Assembly (NCBI GenBank): GCA_913058245.1 | Contig: CAJXQJ010000006.1 | Coordinates: 62,001 to 126,000, forward strand | Direction of reading: 5' to 3' | Length of the DNA: 64,000 bases | From: an uncultured Colwellia sp. | Lineage (GTDB): Bacteria > Pseudomonadota > Gammaproteobacteria > Enterobacterales > Alteromonadaceae | Notes under the pieces: generated by a model | Told to the model about the DNA's origin: nothing | The model's input: only the letters and a program-made list of their open reading frames with translations | The model's database searches: none | Position numbers and translations under genes: made by a program | Shown here: piece after piece, positions 57,448 to 64,000 of the stretch | Layout of the letters: every line of letters begins with the position of its first letter | How positions within the stretch are numbered: position 1 is the stretch's first letter

Positions 57448-57591
57448 GCTCACCTCAATTTTCATCTCAACCAAAATATATAATCTTGGTTTTATTAATA
57501 AACAACGGCTCCAGTGCCATTTGCATTGGAGCCGTTTATAATTTTAGTCTATCTCTTTCGTTATACAATTAACGAAGAGATATGCGATATT

Positions 57592-58800
57592 TTACTCTGG
57601 AATGGTAATCGCTTCTAAGTCACCGTCGCGTGACTGGCTATATAAAACGCCATTAACAACGGTAGGCGTGGCATAAATGCCGCTACCATCAACATGGTGA
57701 CGAGCAACAATTTCACCCGTTGTTTGATCTAACCAGTGTAGATAACCTTCAAAATCACCTACAACAACATAATTACCTAACGCTGCTGGACCTGTGACAC
57801 CGCGGTTAGTTAACGATAATTGGCTCCATAACTCTAAGCCGTTATTACGGTCAACCGCATAAACATGGCCTTTAACATCAGTAACAAAAAGCGTATTGCC
57901 GCTAATCGCTATTTGACGAAATGACGAATACTGACGTTGCCATAAAACGCGACCAGTGCGAATTTCTACTGCACTTAAATTACCACGTGAGGAAACTGTG
58001 TATATATTTTCGCCATAAATAAGTGGCGTAGAATCGACATCAATAACACGCTCTAATTCCGTAGAGCCTGTTGCTTCGCCAATATCAACGGTCCAACCTT
58101 GGCGACCTTGTTCAAGTAAATAAACCGATAACGAACCGTCAGCCGCGCCAACAATAACACCACCTGCGGCAATTACCGGTGCACTGATACCACGTAACGT
58201 TAATGGTGGTACATCTTGCTCAATCTGCCATTCATCTTGACCATTAGAAGCATTAAACGCTTTCAAAACCCCAGAAGCGGTGTTTACAACTAACTTACCT
58301 GAGTCAAGTGCTGGTGCAGCAATCACTTCACCTTTAACTTTCCCTTGCCAAGATAATGAGCCACTTTCAGCTTCAAGAGCAATAACATCACCGTTTTCAC
58401 TGCCAAAAAATACTTTATTGATACCAGCAACAGGGCCACCATTTAATAAAGCAGGCTCTTTGTCGTCAAAGAAGCCACGTTGGTCATCAATATCACTTAG
58501 ATCAGCATACCAAACACGTTCTCCTGTATTTTCGTCAAATGCGTAAGCATCACCATCGCGGCTAGCACTGAAAACCTTGTCGTAAGCAACAACTGGCTTA
58601 ATGCGAGAGAAGTAATCTCCAACACCGTCGCCAACACTTGCGTCCCACTTAACTACTGGCTCAAACCGCTCAGTAATTTCAGTTAACTCTGCAACTTTTA
58701 ATTCTTCATTTTCATCATCAGTTGATGAACATGCAGAGATCCCTACCGATAAAGCAACAATAGCAAGGAGATGTTTGTTAAAGCGTTTATTATTAAACAT
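57592..58800 (-). CDS. bamB: Outer membrane assembly lipoprotein BamB
   Basis: 402 residues. Lipoprotein signal ending GISAC (Cys acylated). Eight-blade PQQ-like beta propeller (for example AYDKVFSASRDGDAYAFDENTGERVW, GVLKAFNASNGQDEW, GHVYAVDRNNGLELW). Binds BamA for outer-membrane protein insertion. 12 bases after yfgM ends. Confidence 0.95.
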   Translation of the reverse strand: MFNNKRFNKHLLAIVALSVGISACSSTDDENEELKVAELTEITERFEPVVKWDASVGDGVGDYFSRIKPVVAYDKVFSASRDGDAYAFDENTGERVWYADLSDIDDQRGFFDDKEPALLNGGPVAGINKVFFGSENGDVIALEAESGSLSWQGKVKGEVIAAPALDSGKLVVNTASGVLKAFNASNGQDEWQIEQDVPPLTLRGISAPVIAAGGVIVGAADGSLSVYLLEQGRQGWTVDIGEATGSTELERVIDVDSTPLIYGENIYTVSSRGNLSAVEIRTGRVLWQRQYSSFRQIAISGNTLFVTDVKGHVYAVDRNNGLELWSQLSLTNRGVTGPAALGNYVVVGDFEGYLHWLDQTTGEIVARHHVDGSGIYATPTVVNGVLYSQSRDGDLEAITIPE

Positions 58801-58811
58801 GCTTATACTCT

Positions 58812-59450
58812 CTATTTGCTAAGGTTAACTACTTGCGCTAAATCGTCCAGCTTCATTTGTAATGATGGGTTGTTAGCTTCATCAACGCCGTCAATTGCCG
58901 CTTGATATGCAACTCTTGCAAGTTCAGTTTTACCTTGTTTGAAGTAAACATCACCTTTAATTTCTTCAGCGTTAGCAGCAAATGCTGCCGGTAATTGGGC
59001 AGACAATGTTGTTAATGCTTGCTCATATTTTTCAAGTTGCAATTGCACGCGCGCTAAGCGAAGTGTTGCAATCGCTTTAATACTGTCATCAACTGACTTG
59101 TCAATGGCTGTTGTTAGATACGTTTCAGCTTGCGCCCATTCTTGCTTGTCAGCAGCTTCTTTCGCTAATGCTATCGCCGTTAACATGGTGTAACTAGAGC
59201 CGTCATTTTCAGCGATAAACTTTTCACCTGCAGCAGCGAATGACGCACTGTCTTTTGCTGCAGCATCAAGCATCACTTGGTACGCTTCAGAGGCATTTAG
59301 TTCTTGTTGTAGTTTATGATCTTTGTAGTAATTTAAACCGATAAAACCAGCAAAACCAATTGCTAAGCCAGCAATGATCGCATTACCATTATCTTTCCAA
59401 AAACCTTTAATTGCTTCTACTTGTTGTTCTTCTGTTTGATGTATATCCAA
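58812..59450 (-). CDS. yfgM: YfgM, SecYEG-associated TPR protein
   Basis: 212 residues. N-terminal cytoplasmic stretch (DIHQTEEQQVEAIKGFWKDNGNAII), one membrane helix (AIIAGLAIGFAGFIGLNYY) and periplasmic TPR-like repeats. A translocon-linked chaperone accessory in the family. Between hisS and bamB, the usual place. Confidence 0.93.
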   Translation of the reverse strand: MDIHQTEEQQVEAIKGFWKDNGNAIIAGLAIGFAGFIGLNYYKDHKLQQELNASEAYQVMLDAAAKDSASFAAAGEKFIAENDGSSYTMLTAIALAKEAADKQEWAQAETYLTTAIDKSVDDSIKAIATLRLARVQLQLEKYEQALTTLSAQLPAAFAANAEEIKGDVYFKQGKTELARVAYQAAIDGVDEANNPSLQMKLDDLAQVVNLSK

Positions 59451-59459
59451 AACTAACCC

Positions 59460-60734
59460 TTAAAGTAAATTTGTTAATAAGTTTGGCACTTGCTCAAGTG
59501 GCAAACTTTGTTGTTCTTGTTGTCCGCGTAAATATTTAACGGTAACCGTATTTTGTGCTATTTCATCTTCCCCAAGAATCAATGCAATTTGGGCACCTGA
59601 CTTATCTGCGCGCTTCATTTGTTTTTTCATATTGCCACCACCACAGTGACATTGAATACGAATATCTGAAACTTGATCACGCCATTGCTCTGCCAAGCCA
59701 TTAGCTTTAATTTCAACATCGGTACCTAACATAATCACGTAAGCATCAACCTGTGCTCTAACGTTATTTGCTTTTTCTAAGCTTGTTAACATCAGCACTA
59801 AACGCTCGATACCTAAAGCAAAACCAATACCTGGTGTTGACTTTCCACCTAGCTGCTCAACTAAGCCATCATAACGCCCACCTGCACAAATGGTGCCTTG
59901 AGCACCTAAGCTAGATGTTACCCATTCAAATACTGTGCGATTGTAATAATCTAAGCCACGCACTAAACGGTCATTTATAACATACTTAACGCCAGCTGCA
60001 TCTAAACGTTGGCAAACTGAAGCAAAATGAGCACTTGACTCTTCGCCAAAATAATCCGCTAATTTAGGCGCATCAACCAAAGCCGCTTGTACATCTGGGT
60101 TCTTGCTATCTAATACACGTAACGGGTTGGTCAGCATACGACGTTTGCTATCTTCGTCTAAAAACTGTTCTTTTTCCGTTAAAAACGTCACTAATGCATC
60201 GCGATATTGAGCACGTTCTTCATTAGAACCTAACGAGTTTAGCTCTAGTGTGACAAATTCATTGATGCCGAGTTCCCGCCAAAGTCGAGAAGTTAACAAA
60301 ATAATTTCAGCGTCGATATCTGGTGTCGCAATACCAAAGGCTTCTAAGCCAAACTGATGAAATTGTCGGTAGCGACCTTTTTGCGGACGTTCATGACGAA
60401 ACATTGGTCCCATATACCAAAGACGTTGCTCTTGGTTATACAGTAAACCATTTTGATTACCTGCACGCACACAACTTGCCGTTCCTTCAGGACGTAGAGT
60501 TAAGCTGTCGCCGTTGCGATCATCAAAAGTGTACATTTCCTTTTCAACGATATCAGTCACTTCACCAATTGAGCGTTTAAATAGTGCTGTCGACTCAACA
60601 ATAGGCATACGTATTTCAGCAAAACCATAATTACTCGCTACGCGGCGCAATACGGCTTCTACCATTTGCCAAATACCTGTTTCAGATGGCAAACAGTCGT
60701 TCATGCCTCTAATTGCTTGAATTGCTTTACTCAC
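59460..60734 (-). CDS. hisS: Histidine-tRNA ligase
   Basis: 424 residues. Class II synthetase: motif 2 ([14 protein letters not shown]), histidine A loop ([15 protein letters not shown]), [12 protein letters not shown] and the anticodon-binding C-terminal domain. Normal length. In the conserved ispG-hisS-yfgM-bamB-der order. Confidence 0.97.
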   Translation of the reverse strand: MSKAIQAIRGMNDCLPSETGIWQMVEAVLRRVASNYGFAEIRMPIVESTALFKRSIGEVTDIVEKEMYTFDDRNGDSLTLRPEGTASCVRAGNQNGLLYNQEQRLWYMGPMFRHERPQKGRYRQFHQFGLEAFGIATPDIDAEIILLTSRLWRELGINEFVTLELNSLGSNEERAQYRDALVTFLTEKEQFLDEDSKRRMLTNPLRVLDSKNPDVQAALVDAPKLADYFGEESSAHFASVCQRLDAAGVKYVINDRLVRGLDYYNRTVFEWVTSSLGAQGTICAGGRYDGLVEQLGGKSTPGIGFALGIERLVLMLTSLEKANNVRAQVDAYVIMLGTDVEIKANGLAEQWRDQVSDIRIQCHCGGGNMKKQMKRADKSGAQIALILGEDEIAQNTVTVKYLRGQQEQQSLPLEQVPNLLTNLL

Positions 60735-60770
60735 GTACTCTTATCCTGCTGTGGTTATAGGTTCAATATC

Positions 60771-60795
60771 TTATTCATTCTTGGTTAATGAATAA
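60771..60795. repeat. Short inverted repeat upstream of hisS
   Basis: TTATTCATT and AATGAATAA around a 7-base centre, in the 151-base gap between ispG and hisS. Unknown function; possibly part of the hisS promoter region. Confidence 0.4.
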
Positions 60796-60885
60796 TTGAG
60801 TTATTTCTATTATTGTCGCGCGCATTATAGGCAGTTTGCTATCAAACGTAAATAACAGCGCAACACGGAAATAATATCCGGTGAA

Positions 60886-62004
60886 TTATTCTACTTCTTT
60901 AACATCAATTTTATTATTAGCGTCTAACATCTTAGCTTTCGCTCGAATACGCTCTTCTAACTGGTCAACAAGATTATTGTTATCAAAGCGTTCCTTTTGA
61001 CGAATTCCATCAAGATAATAGCCACTTTTCTTGCTACTGCCGGTTAACCCTAAATCTGACACTGTTGCTTCACCAGGGCCGTTAACAATACAGCCGATAA
61101 TAGAAACATCCATCGGAGTCATAATATCTTCTACACGTTGCTCTAGTGCATTGACGGTAGAGATCACATCAAATTCTTGGCGCGAACAACTTGGACAAGC
61201 AATAAAATTAATTCCACGACTGCGCAGCTTCAATGATTTTAAAATATCAAAGCCAACTTTAATTTCTTCAACTGGATCAGCCGCTAAAGATACACGTAAA
61301 GTGTCACCAATTCCCTCTGATAAAAGCAACCCTAAACCAACGGAAGACTTCACTGAGCCAGAACGTAAACCGCCTGCTTCAGTAATGCCTAAATGCAATG
61401 GGTTGTCGATTTGTTTAGCTAATAAACGATATGCACCTACGGCTAAAAATACATCAGATGCTTTAACACTGACTTTAAATTCATGGAAATTTAGTCGATC
61501 TAATATATCGACATGGCGCATAGCTGATTCTAATAATGCCTCTGGTGTCGGCTCAGTATATTTTTCTTGAATATCTTTTTCTAACGAGCCACCGTTAACA
61601 CCAATGCGAATCGGAATATTTTTATCGCGAGCACATTCAACTACCGAGCGAACACGATCTTCACGGCCAATATTACCTGGATTAATACGCAAGCAATCAA
61701 CACCGTATTCTGCAACTTTCAAGGCAATACGATAGTCAAAATGGATATCAGCCACTAACGGCACATTGGTTTGAAGCTTAATTTCACGAAATGCTTCTGC
61801 TGCATCCATAGTTGGTACACTAACACGAACAATATCAGCCCCAACGGCTTCTAATGCTTTTATTTGAGCAACAGTGGCCGCAACATCGGTTGTTAGCGTG
61901 TTAGTCATTGACTGCACAGAAATAGGCGCGTCACCACCAACGGGCACATTACCAACCATGATTTGGCGAGATTTACGGCGAATAATAGGAGATTCTTTAA
62001 ACAT
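60886..62004 (-). CDS. ispG: 4-hydroxy-3-methylbut-2-en-1-yl diphosphate synthase (GcpE)
   Basis: 372 residues. MEP-pathway enzyme with a [4Fe-4S] cluster: Cys ligands in CPSCSRQEF and [10 protein letters not shown], and the TIM-barrel blocks [21 protein letters not shown] and [12 protein letters not shown]. Downstream of rodZ by 45 bases. Confidence 0.96.
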   Translation of the reverse strand: MFKESPIIRRKSRQIMVGNVPVGGDAPISVQSMTNTLTTDVAATVAQIKALEAVGADIVRVSVPTMDAAEAFREIKLQTNVPLVADIHFDYRIALKVAEYGVDCLRINPGNIGREDRVRSVVECARDKNIPIRIGVNGGSLEKDIQEKYTEPTPEALLESAMRHVDILDRLNFHEFKVSVKASDVFLAVGAYRLLAKQIDNPLHLGITEAGGLRSGSVKSSVGLGLLLSEGIGDTLRVSLAADPVEEIKVGFDILKSLKLRSRGINFIACPSCSRQEFDVISTVNALEQRVEDIMTPMDVSIIGCIVNGPGEATVSDLGLTGSSKKSGYYLDGIRQKERFDNNNLVDQLEERIRAKAKMLDANNKIDVKEVE

Positions 62005-62049
62005 AATATTTCAATAGTCTTGCAGTTATAATTTGATTTAAACAGCGTA

Positions 62050-63120
62050 TTACGGCGTTAAAGGTAACGAGAACTTAGCAATATTGCCAGCATTAAAGCC
62101 AGTCATATCAACTGACGTGTCGTTGTAGTTAATTGCTACTAATTCAGGCTTACCAAGTGTCACATTAAAAGGTGCTTGTCCTGAAATTGTCATAACATAG
62201 CCAGATTTTTTAACACCCCAAGCGACACGCTCTCCTGTTGCATCATAAATATTTACCCAACAATCACCAGAAAAAGTAAAAACTAACTCAGCTAATGTTG
62301 GTACAACAGCGGTTTCAGCTGCATTTATTGTGGTGTTTTTTTGATTGCTTATGGCATCGGCCGCGGTAATATTTGGCGTATTTTCTAAACTTTCACCGCC
62401 ACCGAGCTGGCTATCACTTACTTCATTCGCTGTATCGCTGTTAATTGGGTCAAGTAATTTTTGGCTTTGTTCAGCCGTATCTTCACTTATATTTTCAGTT
62501 ATATTGGCAACGGGGAGCGAAGTTACTTGTTGGGCGGCTATTTGACTATTACTGTCAACTTCAGGAGTAGCTGAATTAATATCACGATTGGTATTGCTAG
62601 AAGGATTACTTCCTACGTTAGTCGTATTAATAATAGCGTTACTGTTTTCATTAGCGGTAACAGCTGCTGGCTCTGCAGAAGGTGCCTGATACCACCAGAC
62701 AACAGTTGCAGTAATTAATGCGACTAAAATTAGGTAAGTTATCCACATCAACATATTGTGCTCTGCTTGCTTTTCAGTACCTTTTGAAAAACTTTGCATT
62801 TCAGCACATTGGCGTTGCGCAACACCTAACTGATCATAACTATTTAAAACATCATCTTGTGCAATATTGACTAATTTAGCGTAATTTTTCAGGTAACCTC
62901 TATTAAACGCAGCAGGTAAACTCAAATCAAACTGCTCAGCTTCAATTTCTTGTACTAAGGTTTTACGAAAATTCAATTTATCCGCAACCTGTTGCTGGCT
63001 AAGACCCATAGATTTTCGGGCATCGCTTAGCATCCGGCCAGGACCGATAACTTCAATATCATCAGAAATTTCTGTCGATATTTCTTGTTCATTTTTCAAG
63101 ATGTGACTCTCTTGCTTCAT
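62050..63120 (-). CDS. rodZ: Cytoskeleton protein RodZ
   Basis: 356 residues. Cytoplasmic Cro-like HTH (about 28-95: LSDARKSMGLSQQQVADKLNFRKTLVQEIE), one membrane helix (MLMWITYLILVALITATVVWW), a long Asn/Ser/Thr-rich linker, and a C-terminal DUF4115 beta domain (ELVFTFSGDCWVNIYDATGERVAWGVKKSG). Anchors MreB and keeps rod shape. 13 bases after pilF ends. Confidence 0.95.
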   Translation of the reverse strand: MKQESHILKNEQEISTEISDDIEVIGPGRMLSDARKSMGLSQQQVADKLNFRKTLVQEIEAEQFDLSLPAAFNRGYLKNYAKLVNIAQDDVLNSYDQLGVAQRQCAEMQSFSKGTEKQAEHNMLMWITYLILVALITATVVWWYQAPSAEPAAVTANENSNAIINTTNVGSNPSSNTNRDINSATPEVDSNSQIAAQQVTSLPVANITENISEDTAEQSQKLLDPINSDTANEVSDSQLGGGESLENTPNITAADAISNQKNTTINAAETAVVPTLAELVFTFSGDCWVNIYDATGERVAWGVKKSGYVMTISGQAPFNVTLGKPELVAINYNDTSVDMTGFNAGNIAKFSLPLTP

Positions 63121-63133
63121 TTAATTGTTACTC

Positions 63134-64000
63134 TTAACGCTTCGCCACTGATTTTGGATCAGCAAGATATAAAACATCACCAATTTTTAAGGTATATGGA
63201 CGACGCAATTTATTCCAGCGAGCAATACTTTTCATGACAATATTGTACTGTTTTGAAATAGAAAATAAGCTGTCACCTTTTTCAATAATATGAACAGGTA
63301 ACGACACCATTGCTACTTGCTTACGTTCTTCTTTAACGGGTATTGCTGCGCTTTTATCAATTAATTGTTCATTCTCATCTTTAACATCGACTTTAGCAGC
63401 CGTCTTAGCATCACTTGCGCTCGTTACACGACTGTCCTCTTTCACCGCTAAATTAACTTCAGTTTTTGCAGCCGATTTTTCTGCAAGTACTGATTTTTTA
63501 AGTTCAGTTTCCTGCTTCGCCGTTGGCATAACAGAATTAGCCATCAACGGTTTTAAACCACTTTTACTTAGCGATGCCGTATTTGTTTTCTTCGGCGCTT
63601 TTGGTGATAACACCACAACTCGCTTTTTGTTTGCGTCTTGTACACCACGAATTGATTTTTGATATTCCTTAGCTAATTTGTCCGCTTCAATCTGATAAAG
63701 TTCATTTAAAATGTATTGTTTGGCTTCAAATGAATTTGGAAACATTTTAACCAACATATTGCCGTAGTTTTTTGCCGTACGTCGATTTCCTTGTTTTTCA
63801 TAAACTTTAAACGCTAACGCTAGCGCATTAGCGCTGAAACGTCGGGTCGACTTTTCATATCGACGTAGGTAAGTTTGCGCTACGGTGTAGTCACTTTTCG
63901 CATATTGCAATTGAATCATTTGCAATAATGAGCTTGCACGATTAGGACTATGAGCAATCGCTTTTTCTAAATAATTTTGAGCTTTATCGAACTGCTTAGC
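63134..64000 (-). CDS. pilF: Type IV pilus stability protein PilF/PilW with C-terminal LysM domain, 5'-truncated by window edge
   Basis: The frame is open to the last base (a further 25 codons beyond nt 63925), so the N-terminus lies outside. Seen: TPR units (YTVAQTYLRRYEKSTRRFSANALAL, TAKNYGNMLVKMFPNSFEAKQYIL), then a Lys/Ala-rich linker (about 120 residues) and a C-terminal LysM module (HIIEKGDSLFSISKQYNIVMKSIARWNKLRRPYTLKIGDVLYLAD). PilF is the lipoprotein that helps PilQ secretin assembly. The LysM extension would let it bind peptidoglycan; E. coli- and Pseudomonas-type PilF lack it. Position before rodZ-ispG-hisS supports pilF. Confidence 0.85.
   Translation of the reverse strand, partial: AKQFDKAQNYLEKAIAHSPNRASSLLQMIQLQYAKSDYTVAQTYLRRYEKSTRRFSANALALAFKVYEKQGNRRTAKNYGNMLVKMFPNSFEAKQYILNELYQIEADKLAKEYQKSIRGVQDANKKRVVVLSPKAPKKTNTASLSKSGLKPLMANSVMPTAKQETELKKSVLAEKSAAKTEVNLAVKEDSRVTSASDAKTAAKVDVKDENEQLIDKSAAIPVKEERKQVAMVSLPVHIIEKGDSLFSISKQYNIVMKSIARWNKLRRPYTLKIGDVLYLADPKSVAKR

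Overview
The window looks like chromosome from a marine gammaproteobacterium of the order Alteromonadales, most likely Colwelliaceae (Colwellia or Thalassotalea type). This rests on AT-rich coding sequence, protein similarity judged by eye, and classic gammaproteobacterial gene orders: rpoE-rseA-rseB-rseC-lepA-lepB-rnc-era-recO-pdxJ-acpS, guaB-guaA divergent from xseA, and der-bamB-yfgM-hisS-ispG-rodZ-pilF. No database search was possible, so the genus is an inference.

Layout. (1) 1-1.73 kb is the end of a probable genomic island. It carries an SF1 helicase fused to a DUF2726-type nuclease, then a 3' half of tRNA-Thr(UGU) that still has a host-type terminator behind it. (2) 2-6.9 kb holds an M24 peptidase gene broken by one in-frame TGA, a LysR regulator, a small exported TPR protein with a 46-codon downstream ORF, and glutaminase. 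(3) 7-15.7 kb is a cyclic-di-GMP and metabolism block. Two GGDEF-EAL proteins flank a divergent promoter region. The second has two receiver domains and leads into a tightly packed operon: a ThDP-dependent acetolactate-synthase-like enzyme and two short citrate-synthase-fold proteins that seem to lack the canonical catalytic residues. (4) 15.8-20.6 kb encodes a TonB-dependent receptor, an orphan sensor kinase and a periplasmic ABC-type binding protein. (5) 20.9-25.4 kb holds small metabolic genes (hydrolase, yeeN, threonine aldolase, crotonase, mazG). (6) 25.4-31.9 kb has relA, rlmD and barA. (7) 31.9-43.3 kb is the acpS-to-rpoE housekeeping block, with nadB divergent from rpoE. (8) 43.3-45.3 kb is an accessory patch with a secreted Gly-Gly-Ser repeat protein, an unknown membrane-anchored protein and a short ISAs1-like transposase relic. 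(9) 45.3-64 kb is core again: ygfX-sdhE, ygfZ, slyD, a RecQ-like helicase, a RidA protein, guaA, guaB, xseA, a PilZ protein, and the der-to-pilF cluster running off the right edge.

Candidate new biology is concentrated in the ThDP / paired citrate-synthase-like operon attached to a two-receiver c-di-GMP protein, in the TonB receptor / kinase / binding-protein trio about 2 kb away (a kinase with no receiver close to a multi-receiver protein with no kinase), and in the helicase-nuclease at the tRNA-Thr island edge. Functions for these systems are inferred from domains and context only.
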